DNA of 64,000 bases, taken from NCBI GenBank assembly GCA_949358305.1, contig OX442315.1, positions 21,728,427-21,792,426 of the forward strand, written 5' to 3'. Below the pieces are notes generated by a model. The model saw only the letters and a list, made by a program, of their open reading frames with translations. It made no database searches and was not told the origin of the DNA. Below are positions 13,445-28,900 of this stretch, in pieces. A program made the position numbers and the translations under genes. Position 1 is the first letter of the stretch; each line of letters opens with the position of its first letter. The DNA is from Strigamia acuminata (Eukaryota; Arthropoda; Chilopoda; Geophilomorpha; Linotaeniidae).

Positions 13445-16151
13445 GCAGGATGCAGCATAAGGTCAAGTGATATGGAAGGTAATATCTTTGAAAAAATCAT
13501 GAATATTGCGCCGCACGAAAAAGTGCTTGTACTTGTGCGCCATCTGATTGATAGCTCTCTCGGGGGGAATACTGAAGAGGAAGGGTGTCATCAGCAGACA
13601 GATTTATCAGCGGGACGCACAGGTGAATGGGCATTGCTTCTCATCTTTACTTGCTAAGAAGAAATCACACCACCTTTTTTTCCTTTCAGAAGAAGAATCC
13701 CGAGTAATATATTGTCATGAATGCGTTTTGGGTTATCTGCAGATGTAAATCGTCCAGTGCAGTGGAAATATTTGAAAGCGCGCACATTTACTTGAGCTTT
13801 AAGTTTAACAAACAATTATGATAAAGCTTTTCTATAAAGTTGCGATAATACGGTATATCAGATGACTCGGTGCAGTGGTAATAATGTTGGGAAATTGTAT
13901 TGAGATGGCGTGTCGTAGCTCCTTTGTTTGATGATATATTCGTAATGACATGTATAGGGAAATTCTAGTTTTTAAAAGAAAATGTCTGGGGATATGGAGA
14001 ATTGGAAATGGGGAATTGTGAAAAACGGTTTTCACTTCTCACTTGGGCTTGATTGCATTTTGGAGCGGAGTGGAGTGCGGAGTGCAGAGTGGGGCGGAGT
14101 GGAGTGCGGAGTGGAGCGAGGCAAAGGCGAATCAAGCGGGGTGTTTGCTTGCCAATCTTTTCAATCTGCAATCTTTAAACTAAGGTTGAAAGGGGTCCAA
14201 CGAGACTCAACTGCTACCTGGGGACTATCGACGCAAACTCTATAGTCGTTGTTAATGGTCATTGCCAGTTTGACTTCCTGATAAAACAATGTCAGCAATC
14301 ATCTGGCAAACCCATCGTGCATGCACTTTGAAAGTTGGTTCCATTGACAACTTGGACTCGAGCCGTGTGGACAGATGGGCGCAAGATTGACCGCAATTTC
14401 CCGGTTGGGATTATATTTGATGACTCGAACGATCGTTGAAGCGAGGGCTGAGCGTGGTTATTCGGTACGCCATTGTGCACGGGAAACGAACTTCTTTTCC
14501 TGATTCGATATCGACCCATCGGTAACTTTTCCTTCTTGATTTGCATACACGCTCTCTGTTACGTCCAAATCAGATCGATTTCCATTCGTTGTATGCAAAA
14601 CGAGGCACCATTTCGCTCGTGACACGTGCTGATAAGAGCCACGAAAGCGTTCCTCTTCATTACACGTTGCCGCCCCCTCACACCTCGATACAACAAACGC
14701 TAACCTACGCATTCGAGAATTAAATCCGTCTCAAGAAGGTCACCTTTTCCAACCCATTACCCGCTGCACGTGATCGCATCACAATCACATCTTGTTTATA
14801 AATGCAATACCCATAAATCTCGATGCCTTCTAAAACACCAATCACAACAACGATTCCAAATTCTTTATCGCATTATTGACTAAACTTTTTTTTTTTAAAA
14901 TTCTGTTTACTTTTTTTTCTCTTTCTTTCTTTTTTTAAATTGTTTTCTTTTCTTGTAATAACGCCAGAGTGTAACTTTAAATTTCTGAAAGCTTCGCTGC
15001 ATTGCTTGGAAGTGATGACGCTGATTGATGACTCAATTTACAGATGGTTCGAGTGTACAAATAAGCTCATCATTATTAAAATGTGTGTATATTTATATTC
15101 AAAAATGATTTCCTTTTATGTCAGAAATGAAATTTGTAACAAATGACGATAAATAAAATTTATTGACGAGTTTAACATCAAGAATTAAACAACTCGAAAA
15201 GTATTGTCCCGATATTCAGTATTCATTGTATCGCTTGTAATTTATTAAAATTAGGACAGTAAAATAAAATTAATTAAACCAGATAATGAGTCATTTAAAT
15301 CCTCGCGGATGATAAATTTCAAAACAGGAATCTTTAAAGAAGAAAACTCTATTCGAGTTTTAATGATGTTATTATGTAGTTTATGATATTGACACTAGTT
15401 TATTAATGCCGTAATTCACACTCGCTCCGAATCGAAATAAATAGACGACATAATTAACTTTTTGCGAACACGAGTTATCTATCTCTAACCGTCTAACGAA
15501 ATGGTTGTTAAATGGTGTTCTCGTGCCATTCAGACTTTGTTGCTTTTTCATGTTTTCAAACATCCAATTTTAAAACCTTTTAATATTAAACAAGTAGCTA
15601 CAAGCTCGTCGACTACTTGGCACAGCAAATAGTTGACGGTTTTACACAAGTGTAAATCTCATAAGCTCACGGGTAGACTAAATCCGTGCAGGATTACTCA
15701 GAATTTTCATTTGTTGTTCGACGCTGACCAGTTTACAGCCCATTTCAAAGTTGGCCAAAGCAAACCCACTTCAACTCCGCACACTCTTCGATATTGCAAA
15801 CCCCTCTTGACCCAACTACTGGCCATCATCAGGTGATAACAGCACGAGCTATTCCAGCGCCAAAGGGAGCTCTGAGCTGCAGGTAATTTCCCCGATAGCC
15901 CATAAACAAAAGGCAAGTCCCAAAGGACAACTGATTGCAGGTACCGCCTCCGGGTGGCGCTATCATACCGACCCGAAAAGGTCACCTGCACCTTCCGTTA
16001 GGCACTTGTAATCATGCTCCACGTTGACCTTATGTAGGAGACCTATCACCTGAGCAAGTGACGAATAGGGCGCAAAAATTGATAGATGGCTGCCATATTC
16101 TGACTAATTGCACAATTTTATTATTATAAGTAGCACGAGTTATTTAAATAA

Positions 16152-16177
16152 TAAATAAATAAATAAATAAATAAATA
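16152..16177. repeat. (AAAT)n microsatellite
   Basis: About six and a half tandem AAAT units without interruption. Confidence 0.9.
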
Positions 16178-16495
16178 CTAGTGGCGAGATGAAATTAGTT
16201 CTAGCAATGCACTTTTTATTTTGTAATAAAAAAGCAATGTGGAATAGAACTGCTGGCTCCTTTTGAGCTTGTGCTGATAGAAGCCGTCAGCCATATTGGC
16301 ATGGCGTTTTCAGCAGTGGACGCCACCGATAAAATCGTTAAATGGCCGCTCTTTCGTTGCCGCAACAATAGGTCACTCTGGAGCGATCAGTCCAAGTGGT
16401 CAGTGGGGCCTACGACCACTATTTGATAACAAATCCTGAGCCACAACAACACAATAAGGAGAAGGAGAGAGAGAAAAAATATTGGACTTGGGGGT

Positions 16496-16505
16496 GTCAC
16501 GTGAC
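16496..16505. promoter_or_regulatory. Extended E-box palindrome GTCACGTGAC
   Basis: Exact ten-base palindrome matching the CLEAR/USF-type bHLH-Zip site. A second exact copy is at 22930-22939. No gene start is recognised nearby. Confidence 0.35.
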
Positions 16506-17199
16506 TTGTCAATAAACTAATCTCCAACCTCTTTACCTTGTATGTGCCTTTCACATGTTTTTATATAAATATTTTTTGAAAATATTTGTTGAAAATGATG
16601 GAAAGTATAGACGTTTTCTTGATATGACGCATATTGAAAAACTTTGCATAAACAATTTTTTTTAAAAGAATTATTATTTGCATGACATTATTGTATTGTC
16701 ACTAACGGACATGACCAACCTCGAGTCATGTGCAGAAAAAACATAGCTTTATAATACGAAAACATTCGACTGATAAAACCATGTTTCTTTCACTCGTCAA
16801 AGTCTTCACCACGTGAAAAATGATCTTGTGTCCATTGGCAACTGACGGGGTTATTTGCTATATGCACAAAGGTTGTCACATGAAACATGAAAGGCTGAAG
16901 TGGAAGAATCGTGATCGAGTGGGTACTGTAATGTTCATACAGTATATCTATCTATATGTATTTCTGTAAGAAACTATTCGGGTCTCACAAAATTAACGAA
17001 AGGGGCAATTTAAAGCAGAGTAAATTAAATTCAATAATTTAGAATAGCCAATTGGACAATTTAAATTAAAAATGTTGTAGTTAGATGAGTGAATTTTGAG
17101 TGTTGTAACGTTTGATGCAGGCGTTATCGAATGTGGAGAAATTTGAGAAAAAGTTTTAACTTTAAACTTTTTATTTTTGCGGTGATAAATAAATTTGTT

Positions 17200-17224
17200 T
17201 TCTCTCTCTCTCACTCTCTCTCGC
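17200..17224. repeat. (TC)n microsatellite
   Basis: TC dinucleotides with one CA interruption. Confidence 0.85.
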
Positions 17225-20200
17225 TCAGTGAACTATTATTCAGCATTCGCCCGAGCACGCATTTTTCAGCGTTCTAAGATATATATACGTTGGACTTTTG
17301 CGGTATATTTGATCCGGGGGAGGAGAAGCATCACCGACTCGGGTGCACGCACGGTAGTTATGGAAGTCGTTTTGTTATCGGCAAAAGGCCTCGTGCTCTG
17401 TTCACTCGTTGCTCGCGCACACAATGCAACGCTACGACGGGCACAGGAAGCCAGTAACGCTACCTCGACGAGAAGCCTGACGAAGGCTGCCCTCTCTGTT
17501 ACAACTGAGAAATAGGGCGACGCCAAAAGAAAAAAGAGAAAAAGAAATGGCGGTGCGCTCACCAGCCCCATTTAACCATTTCTAAATCATTTCTGGATAG
17601 TAAAAGTGAATTGTTGCTGAGTAAATCTATCCGAACGCCGGCGATTTATAAGCTTTCATGATGTGCGTTTCGTAATAAGGAGAGCGGATGCTCCCTGCAG
17701 ATGGTGGACGGTCCAATATCGACGGGCATCCAGTGAATTCTCACTTCCACACGGCCGACTTCCCCCTCTACCTCTTCGCAGCGCCCCCTATCTCTGATTC
17801 ACGCCGAATTTCTTATTGCAATTTTCCCGTGGATGCTGCTGGCGAAATGACTCACAATGCGCGAAAGGCAGATAAACCTCCACTGGCTGCCGCTTCCCTC
17901 TACACATCCCACTGTCAGCGACTCGGCGTACACCCTCGCAATATGACTTCCACACTGCTGGTCAGAGAACGCGCCTCGCTGAACACTCCAAACACCCACA
18001 CAAAGGATCGGCACTCACTATACTAACCCAATTATGACAGACTAATGGTGGTGAAATTTGATTAGACCCCATTCACCGCACCGTCCAATCACCAAATAGG
18101 CTAACAAGGGACGATGATGGAGGAGAGAAGGGATTCAACTTGAATATGGACAGGGAAGAGGAAGAGAAAGAGAAGGCAACGGCGCGGCAACAAACCAACA
18201 GTTATATTGTACTTGTAGTGACGTTGCTCAGTCATTTCCAAGCTTGACATTAGAGGCCAATAGCTTAATGAAAATAAATCAATGAGCGCGGGCGATAAAG
18301 AGGGCGCTTATCTCTTCGTTTATTAACAAGGCTTCCAATTCCTCGTATCAGTACCCGTCGGCCACGTGAACGGAAATGACGTAACGATCGTTGTAGTTGA
18401 ATGGAACATGTGAAATACAATTTCCTCACTTTTTGTCGAAAACATATCAATCACTGCTGCGCTTTTTTGATTGCAAGCAAATTTCCTCGCTGAATAAAAT
18501 CAATAAAAAATTTATTTGCGACATTGTGAGCATTTCACTGAGCCTTAATCTCGCTGGACAAGAGAATAGAGACGCTTACAACTGTTACAAGTGTTGGCAG
18601 GAGGAAGCTGATAAACGCTTTAGATGCGTGACATTTGCTTCAGTTATTTTTATTTTTTTAAAAAATTTTTTTCTTAGAGGTATCACACACACGTGCGCTA
18701 TCGTGGGATGACATCTATTTTAGGAGAAAACACGGAGAATAGGAGGTTTGAAGTGAAATATAGTCTTCCATCTTTCATCTTTGAATAATAAATTTGCTAG
18801 TCAGAGCTAATTATACCCAAAACGGTTGTTATGAAAAATTAATTCAAATTTAAAGACACGGCTGACCTTAATACTTAGTTCTCAATGGTTGGGTCAATTC
18901 CACGTCCCCTTTGGCTGCTGCATAAGTTAATTATGCACAATCTGCGGGGGAGACGCGGGTTACTCCCTTCCCTAGGGCTAATGCTGCTTCAGACGGCAGC
19001 CATTAATCGCGTGAAGCGTCCAATTACGCTTTTGGTGCGGGCTCCGAATTGCGACATTTCGGTGGGAGGCGGTCTCCGGAATTGCGAAGGGAGGGAGCGA
19101 TGTGTGAGTTTGCACTGCGAACTCCCGCAGTGCATACGTTTCATAATAACCGACGCGGGCAATACGCCCACTCATGCGACGCCTTGCCATAGTTCGCGAC
19201 CCTGCGATTTGCGTGGATTAAATGCGCATAAAGTAACTGGGATTAGCATGCTGCAGATTAATACAGACGCCGACAAGTGGACGGTCAAAAGGAAATGATG
19301 TATCTTAATGATTTTTATTCGCCTCAAACATACGACAAATACGCAATTGCGTATGAGCCGTGTGTCAAAGGATATAAATTAATGTCACGAGTTAATGCAA
19401 TGTTCATGGTGGGAAAGGCCCGCGTTATTAACAGTTGATATTAATTTTTTTTTCATCACAGATACACTGAGTCGACCGCCCGAGTGTATATGGAATAATA
19501 ATTCAAGAAAAAGGAATTAATTCGAAGACCTACCTGAGGTGTTGCTTCACAGGTGTCTTGCGGCTCCCTGGTGGTTTTATTTAGAGTTGCAAGTCACGAT
19601 CTGACTAAAGTCGCTCTGCATCCAGACTCGAGACGGATTAACTGATCAATAATCCTAATTAATTAGACACGAAGAGATTGTTTGACTGACTAATACTAAT
19701 ACTTGTACGTTTAAGCTCATAATTGCAAGTTTAGAGTCGTGCATGGGTGGTCTGAGGGAACACAAACATTGAAAAAGATAAATTGATTTAAATTAAATTA
19801 GGCTTAGTTGTATATTAATTAATACATGCTTTGGAGATCATTTCAAAATCTCATTATAAAATATTTCAAAAAAATATTTTTTTTTATTTTTTACTTTTTT
19901 TTGTATCTTATACCTCATCAAATGATGAATGGCCCTTTTAACAAGTGCTTTGTCAAAATGCCCGGCACGGCAAAGACCAGTCGCCAATCCATGCGTCTAT
20001 GACCAGGTCTCTTCTAATTACTAACCGGAAAAAAAAAAGAAATAGTTTTTGAACACACCATAAAAAAAAGAGCTGAAAAACCGACCTTTTCCATCGTTTA
20101 TTATCGGTGCCAATTAAATTGATTAATTACCCTGTAATGTTCAACCAAGAAAAATTTAATTGGCTTAACCATGAGAAATCAACAGTTGACACTTGAAGGC

Positions 20201-22929
20201 ATCAAGTGCAAATTTTATAATTTTGAAATACTCCGTACATGTTTTACTTAAAAAAATATAAATTAATTAATTCGAATTTCTCATGAATTTTTTTTGTCTT
20301 CTGGACTTTTTTTTCCCGTTCGAACGAGATTTCTACCTAATTTCTCGTAATTAGTGAACAAATTATTGTCACTGTTCGTCTGGTCCTTGATCGAGACAAT
20401 TGTTTGTGCGAGATTCATCGGGAATTAATTATTCACAATTATCGCTGCGCGACACAAAGAGGGTTATTATCTGCTGATCAAAAAGTCGAAACGAATTCGC
20501 CCACCCTCGCTGATGTTGCCTCGAGGCGACGGGCGTTGCTTAATTAAAATGCGTTTGTCCGCCTTAATTGGGCTAATCTGGCGGCGGCGCGCACCATTGT
20601 TCTTGCACGAATGGCGTCGTAAAAGGAGCTTCGATAAGAATGAAATCTTATTGGCCAATTAAAAACGCTCGCCACTTAATGCCGGGCACCACGTTTCTCG
20701 CAGAGACGCTCGAGATGTCGCGTGTTAATTACATCACCATCGGAAATTGATTTCAGTCCTTCCGTGATGAGTCCCGTCATTAGCCTGGGGCGCGTGCCAA
20801 AAGTCTCATCTTAACCCCCCACAACGATGCAATTAATAAGCAAAGAAATTCTCAACTCTGATATGTTTTTTAATCGATTCATTTAATTAAGAAAATGCTC
20901 GTGAATTTAATTACGTACAACAACTTTAGAGACTTTTAATGGCAAATTTGATGCTATTAGCATCATTACCTAATGAAAGCAATTTTGCGGTGTATCATCT
21001 AACTTCCGGTTTGGAATGAACATGTAGGTTTTTCTTATTAACGTTTTACCAAATTAATTTTTTTAAATTTCGCCTTGTAAATGACTTATAAAATTTTTTA
21101 ACGCATCAGGCAAATGCAATACAATATAACATACTATATATAAACTTATTTATATATTTTTTAACCAGTCTAAATGTACATACAAGTTTATATGGTAAAA
21201 TCTAAAATAAGAAAGACTTAACATTTTATTTTTTTTTTAAATTATTTTTTAAACAACGAAAAATAAAATAAAAATGTGCACATGTGCGATAACTTCGATT
21301 TTCACGATTTTAAAAAGAAAAATGAATTGCACTTTTTCTTCGAATTTAATTAATCGTCTCCTGATCCCATGGGACTCTTCCCCTTTTAAATTCGAGCTTT
21401 TGTAAAAGGAGACAATTAATTTTTCCAATTTAGCCTTCTTTCCTAATTGAATTAAAAATTCTCTCGAATAATTTTTTTTGGAACATATCTTTAACATCAA
21501 TCTGCTCTGCTACTAGTACTATTTAATTTTTCCAAGTTTCATATCTTCACGCAACACTGAGCAACTCATCGTCGACAACATTGAAATATAATTAGTTCTC
21601 TTTAGCGCCCACCCTCACATTCTTATTTATAACTTTAATTACATACCTTTTTTTGTTAAAAAAAAAAACCCAAAAAAAAATTTTTTTAAAAACCAATTTA
21701 CATTGCACTTCTCGAATGACTAGTGCCACTTGCCCTAATATTTATATCGCTAAAACCAAATAAATTAGCCAGATACAATTTCCCCGACAGGTGGATTTCC
21801 TCCCTAATGGATGACTTTGCCCGCATGTCTTTTCGGAATTCCTTTACTCTCACCATCGTCGTCCATTCATTAAACATTTGTCATTAAAATCGTACACTTC
21901 TAAACGCGTGGGACCTGTAACGGTTTCACCTGAAGGGAATAATGACATGGTAAAAATTACCTGTTTATTGCAATAGGAATTTGCAGTGCTAACCTGACGA
22001 CAAGTCGGCGGGGGAGGTCGTCTACCCCCTGTTGCGTTCCATCGTAGTCCAGAAACCAGTACCTTGAGCAAACGCAACCACGTGGGCGGTGGGGCCATCA
22101 GACCAAAGACAAGTGAGCAAGCCAAAAAACCCAAGGACTGAATAAATTGACTGACTTATTGCAAGTAATTACCACAAAAAAGCGAGTATAAAGCAACTAC
22201 GACGTCTAGAAAACCTCTTAAACTGGGCAGATATCCCCAAAATTAAATACCACTTGACATTTTAAAATAAATCACGTTTTATATTTTTTTTAATTTTTTA
22301 TTTATATTTTAATTTTTTGAGAAAATTCGAAACCGGATGTTACATCTTTCTTTTACGGATAAGACATTTCGTAATACAGAGGGATTGCATGTGATTGGAA
22401 GCACCAATGTATCAAGCTCCGTTCGCGTTCTCCTTGTATGGCGTTGTCATTTCCTTGACGACCAAGCACTGGCAGGCCTGATTGCCTTTTTATTTTGAAA
22501 TGTGAATCAATTTCGCTTGTCACCAGCTCAACCGCCTCTTGTGCACGAGGGCCTGCCAACACCTCCACTCCCACGCCCAAACCACCGTTACAACAAACCG
22601 CGCTACACGTCTCTTATTTCTCATATTTTATCTTCTTGCTGTAATTAAGAGAGTAAGAGCTTCTTTAGAACCGAGTCCTAGTTCCGTATATTTAATTGTG
22701 GTGTTTTCAACACAATATGTAAGAGCGTAATGGGATGTTTTTATACGGAGTGGTTATGGATCTAGTGAGCTGCGAGCAAATCTCGACCGATTCCCGCCTT
22801 TCACTGACGTGTCCTGATAACTGGGCATCATCTTGGCAGCAAAGCAAAGGGCTTGGCAACCGAATACTGTGTCCCGCAAGGCTAATAACCTCCCGATAAA
22901 AAACTAATAACATTATTTTACAGCTGGTC

Positions 22930-22939
22930 GTCACGTGAC
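22930..22939. promoter_or_regulatory. Extended E-box palindrome GTCACGTGAC
   Basis: Second exact copy of the ten-base palindrome found at 16496-16505. Confidence 0.35.
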
Positions 22940-25900
22940 AGAGTGGAGAAGTAGCGAAGTTGCAGCTCGCTCCCGACGGGAAATTAAAGAGAAATAACTC
23001 CTTTTATGACGATCGGCTTCGAACGCCGGGGAGGACGGGCGGGGTGGCGACGATTGAAAGAATGGACGAAACGCGTCGTGTGTACGATTCGAGAGCGAAT
23101 TTGAACGTCAATTAACTCACGACCGAAAATTAGTTCTTGGCGAGTTCTTATCGCTTAGAGGGCGCCACTTACAATCTCATTATAAAATGACAGAGAAAAT
23201 TCACTGATGCAAGCCATTTTCACTCTTGACTGATAAGACTTTTGAGTCGAATTCAAATTTAAATTTTCTCAATCTATTTATAATAACGCTCATTCGTTAT
23301 GTCGTGTAGTCGTTTTAAAACTTTAAATTCTTTAAAATCTGAATTGAAAAAACATTCGTAAATACTAAATAGAATGTATTTTTTTGCGAATAGAAAAGGA
23401 AATGCATTCGATTTTTTGTTGAATCTAACAAAAACATACTTTTCACTGCTGGGTACCTCCAAATTAAGTCCGTTCACAACATACCCCACAGAGAGACGCC
23501 GACTGATTGGACGCTGATTTACGGCTTCCTCCATTCGTTTCCTCCCACCAACATCACATCCATCCTCTTAATTTTGAGCCATAGTCCTAAAGACGCCAGC
23601 ACGTTCCGCGCCTTCTTGTGATTCCACTTTGCAATTTGCATCTTGCATTGCCATTTACAAAATTCCAACGCCAAATTTCCCATTTTCTATTACTATTTAC
23701 TAGCCTGGCTTTTCATTTCGGCGCACTGACCGGGAAGTCCCCAAAGTGCGTTCTAGCTTTCACACTGCGCTGCTGCAAACGTTGAACGCGGCCTTAAGCC
23801 TATCAATAAAAAGCCAATCAGGAGCCGAGAGGGGGCGCAGACGTTAATCAGCATCAAATCCGGAAAGCCGCCTACCCCACACACGTAACAAATTGATTTC
23901 AATAACAAAGCCTTGATGCCACACCCACACAGACCGGAAGCGAAGACGCAGTCCGGAACTCGAGCCTCGGTCAACAAGACGAGTCGGTCACGTGCACTGG
24001 TGAAATTATTGGGGCTTAAAGGAGTTTGTTACCCAGGGAACTCGAGCTCGGTGCTCAGTTACCGTCCAAAGCGTGTGCAAAAAGCAAAACACCTCCTTGT
24101 AAACAGCTTTGCCGCAAAACAAAATTAATTTGACCAAATTCTGCTCCGAAACGCGATAAATAAATTGGCATTACATTATAAACCCTTTAGGCTTTGTTCC
24201 TAGTCGTGTAATATTTATTTACTAGCTTTGTGATCGTACGTCTCCCGAAATCCCACGGTCTTATATAAGGGGTGATGATCGAATTGTGGTCAACCGAATA
24301 ATTCCTGTCGACCCCCTCCAGTTTAGTAATGATGAGTTCCCTCGTTGCGGGGCGTCACAATATGAGGGATCCAATTGCTTAGTGCTCTATAGCTCTAATC
24401 TCAGCCATTTTTCAGCGTCCCGCGTCCCACCTTCCCATACCCATCTCCCATAGAGGTCACGTGTGGGAGTGAGCAAAAAATTCAATCAAATGGAGGGACG
24501 GAGGGGGACAGACCGCCTCTTAATGCATCTACTACCAGCTTTCGGCTGAAATATTAATCAGGACAGGATCGTCAAAAAATTTGCTCAATTTTCTCCATTT
24601 GTTGCCATTTCTTTTCCAGCAGCTGCGGCGTTGCCAAGCCAATTAGCGGCGTTTCAAGCGCGCGCGGGGGCCAAAGCTGAGTGGCGGTACATGATGGATG
24701 GCCAACCGCCAGGCGTCGTGCGCTCCACTGGCAAAGATCCGTAAACACTCTTAACGGGAGTATTGCATTTCACAACTTCCCTAGTGAGAGCGCCTACGCA
24801 TATTACACATTGCACTCAAAATCCAAGGGCTGGCAATCAATTTACCCATAATTCCCCATCACTTAAAAAAAAAGCGAAAAAAAAGAGTGCAATTAAGTAA
24901 AAATAAAATTCGAACCACAAACACGAACATCCATTATATAATACCACCATAATAGGACCTCGACATTCCCCATTTTAAACATGGAAGGTTTTATTTTTTT
25001 TTTAGCGAGCAGCGTGAATAGACTGCTAGACTGCAAACATTTTATTTTAAAAAAAAAAGTGAATATTTTTTTAAAATTGCAATTCAGTAGTTGACGAGCC
25101 GCATGGTCCCACTGGGAGCATATGTTTTGAAACCCAATTCCAAGGAAAAACTTAACGACAAGCTGGACGGAAGATGATAGTAAAGCGAGCGACGCCGCGT
25201 CTCTGCGGCCATTAGACGCTCCCCTATTCCATGTCTGAACGATGCAAGCGCTCCATTCGTCAGGTACGGTGGGGAGGTTGAAAAAGAGATTTTGGACTTT
25301 TTGGTGTTTGAGGCGCCGGTAGGGCGAAGAAACTGGAAGGGAAATTAAACGGATGAAAGGCAACGGTAATTGCCGACACAGACGCCTGACCATCGGTCGT
25401 GCGATAAATCGAACAAGAGGCTGCTTTTAATTTATAGTTTTCATCACAGAAGAGGGGAAAAAATGTGCAGAAGAAAAAAGAGATGGTCTAAAAATAGAAA
25501 GTAATTAATTTAAGAACGAAGCTTTCGTTTGCGCAGTGAAATTTAAAATTGCAATTTTCTCGCCGTTTAGGATCACATTTTGAAATTCAAATCAAATTCC
25601 ATTTCACACGCGAATTTATTTTTTATGGTGGACGATGGGCAGTCAATTCGCTCTAGAACTCGGGAGGGGAGCGGCGAAGGAAGGCGAGAAGTGATTTTTC
25701 GCTCAAGAATTGCGTGAGCAGCATGGGGCCTAGCTATTGGGCGGCCAAGGGGGCCATGAATTAAAGCGGCGAGAGGGCGCCACTTTGTTCGGGCTAGCGC
25801 TTGCCGTCCAGGGACAAATCCCTGATCAATTGACTCGGTGCCCACAACGCTTGGCGGCCATATCGCACTCTTGGCAGCCGGCGTCACACGTCGATGATCG

Positions 25901-28900
25901 GCGCACGCGCTGCTCGCCCAGCTGAAACAACGCGGAAAAGGCGGCTGTAATTGGCGCCAGAGCGAGTAAGCTCTGGAGACGTCCGCCGCCCTCGTTCTGA
26001 TTTGCACTCGGGCGATAACAACGTGCTCAGGCTGCCGTTGAATTGTGGCTAACCGCACGAACACACGAAACAAAAATGAATGGGTATATGTAGAAAAATT
26101 ATAAAATTAAAAATAAAATGATCTTTTAAAAATATCTTCCTTGCAGAATAATGTGAAGACAGTTTTGTGTGTTTCCTTGTTGTTTCTGGCATAAAAATAA
26201 CACCGTTGAACAAACCGACAAATTAAATTTAAACAAACCATTAGACAAACTTTAAATAAATTAAATTTAGATCTGATTTGTCTTTCTCGCGTAACCGAAG
26301 AGGTTCGCCAAAATTAAAAATATATCCAACGAGAAAAGAAAGCAATGCCGGTCGCTAAAAGCCAATTGTTTTCTACTTTAACTCGCTCTCTACAAATTGC
26401 TACTGTCATTCTGATGAGCAAAGAAAGCGCAGGACAGAAACGGAAACAAGGCACATCGAAAACGTATTTGTTGTCTATAAATATCCGCAATAACTTCCGT
26501 TTGCTGGCTCGCAATTGACACGTCGAACCATTACAATTACAAACGGCATGCTTCCATTTCGCAGCTGTCTCGTACAAACTCCCATCATTCATAATCGAGA
26601 ATTTTGAATAATAGCCAATAATTAGTCATGAAAAATTTGAGAAACAAATAGATAAATTATGCTAATTGATTCGCATCCGGATGCGACCTGTGAACTTCCG
26701 GTCGCGCATCATCATCTGCCGGGGGATTGCTCATTAGTGCTAATTGTAATCACGGCATTGGGCGCGCGAAAATGGGTGGCAGTTGCGAGATAACTGCCAC
26801 TCTTTTGTCTATTGGACCCACTACGACTCGAAACGAGTCTCATATTGCCGGAGAAGCAACGGCGCCCAATATCATCACGAGCGCAGCAATACACAGCAAC
26901 ATCAAGCTGCAAACAGCGGGGGGCGATAAAGATGAGGCGGCGTTCCAACATTCGTGTTACTGGCGACAATAAAAGGAGACGCTATGGCGGATGCAAATTG
27001 AAACGATGCACGGAGTTGGGAGGGAATTGCACCAGCCCATATCTTCTAATTATACGATCATCACGCGTGTATATCTTTTCATGACTCTTTTCTGCTATGA
27101 ATATGCGCAGTCCACCTGGCGCAATCTAATTTCAACGCCTCACAATAAGAAGCCCGGCAATTAAATTAAGCAAGGAGGGGAATCTTGCTTCTCCGTTTTT
27201 TTTTTTGTTTTATCATTACTTTTTTTATTATTATATACCGTATATAGCAAAACGTGAAACTTTTTAATATCGCGTCGTTTCTTCTTCTCTTCTCTTCTCG
27301 TGTGTAAGATTTTAAAACCAGTCATTTTATCGTTTAAAATGTGTAGGCAGTCATTAAGAGGGTTTAAAGTGGGGGATTGGTCCCTCATCATTGGCACATG
27401 GCCCCCAAGAGTTTGGCATCTCAATTTAAGTGCCCGATTGTGACAGGAGTTGAAGAAAGTTTCTTCTCAACCCACTAAACACTCCTTTCTCCCCCACTAA
27501 CCCGGTTGCTCAAATGACCTATAATTTCTAATGGTCAGCCTTAGACTCCGCTACAGCGAAATAGACTCGGTGTCGCCATTTTGTCACGCTTATTTAGACA
27601 ACAGTACATTTCCAACAATAGGGTGTTGGAATGTTAAAGACACGTCTGGTCCCTTACATTTGTCACGCTCGCAGAGGCAGAGCGGAGCGTCGTACTAAGC
27701 GAGGTAGTTTGTTAAAGAAGAAAAACAGTCTTATCAGTAGGTGAGGTGACGCCATAAAACGTCAATTGCTCACCTGTACCTCAGGTGGAATGGCGCCCGC
27801 ACAATGGCCGGCCACTGAGAAGGACCAAAGCGAAGGGCAATTGGTGACATTTGTAGTAAAAGGTGAAGTGGTCGAGGTTAAAGAACGTGTAAAAGCAGGA
27901 ATGATGAACGCACGCGCAAATCGACTAGAGACGCGGCTCAGAGGGAGGCCGGACAACGAGGCGACACCGAACCCTAACCCTGCAACTGGTAAACGAATTT
28001 CAACAGCAATGTCGTTTGCCTGTTTAAATCCCATTGACTAATATATAACACCAGATCGCCGTGTAGATTCCTGCATTTTAACGCACTTGTCATTTTCTGC
28101 TAATACCGCCGAATAACTCGGCTCTAAAGACTTAACTAACTCTACACTTTTACATCTGTGTGTAATTACAAGTATAAATCGTTGGATCCTCTCGTCTTCA
28201 TTGCGCTAATAAAATGCAACCCTGTAGAGATGGTGGAGCAGACCGCAATATTTAATTAGATAAACGACTCTAATCGTCGAAACAAAGCTATTTTTGTTAA
28301 TTAATTTATTTCACAGCGTCCAATGAGTCGAGTGTCCGTTTCCCCATCTCGAGTTAACGAGATAAAGAAGGATTAGAAGGAGCTAAAGGTGCGACCCGAG
28401 CGGTTTCGTCTATTCTCTACTCCACACCCCCTTCTACACAAGAGGATTATACAGTCCCAAACCCGACGGGGAACCACCCTTTGATTGCCCTTTTAAAACT
28501 GACCGGAGATTAGGAGGCTCGGTTCGGGTTGGCGCAGCGGGGATCAACTGCCCAATGTTTGAAATTAGTTTTCTAGTAGTATTAATTGGAATGTATTACA
28601 CTACGCAAATTGAACTGGAAACACGTATTAAAATCTAATCGGTCCGAATACTCCGAAACCGAGCCAGCGAAATTATTACATTATTATTCTACATCTAATA
28701 TGTACGTATCATATGATGACACACACAGTGGGATGGACGGACGTTCACTCTTCGCGTTACTCACTCCTGTTGCCACACAATACAACTTTAAGAAATTGAA
28801 ACTCTGGCAGTTTGTCTGGCTGGGGTGATGTTGTGATGCTAGAACCCACGTCGCGTGCACTCCCTCACAGCGTCTCGGATCAATGAACGTCGACACTCCA

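Noticed and set aside
18885-19298. 137-codon plus-strand frame
   Set aside because: Overlapping open frames on the other strand and no domain; likely chance in a G+C-richer island.
24893-25393. 166-codon minus-strand frame
   Set aside because: Crosses A/T homopolymers, with a low-complexity Phe/Lys-rich part and no known domain.
25573-26073. 166-codon minus-strand frame
   Set aside because: No recognisable domain, no supporting splice structure, and a G+C-rich patch where stops are rare.
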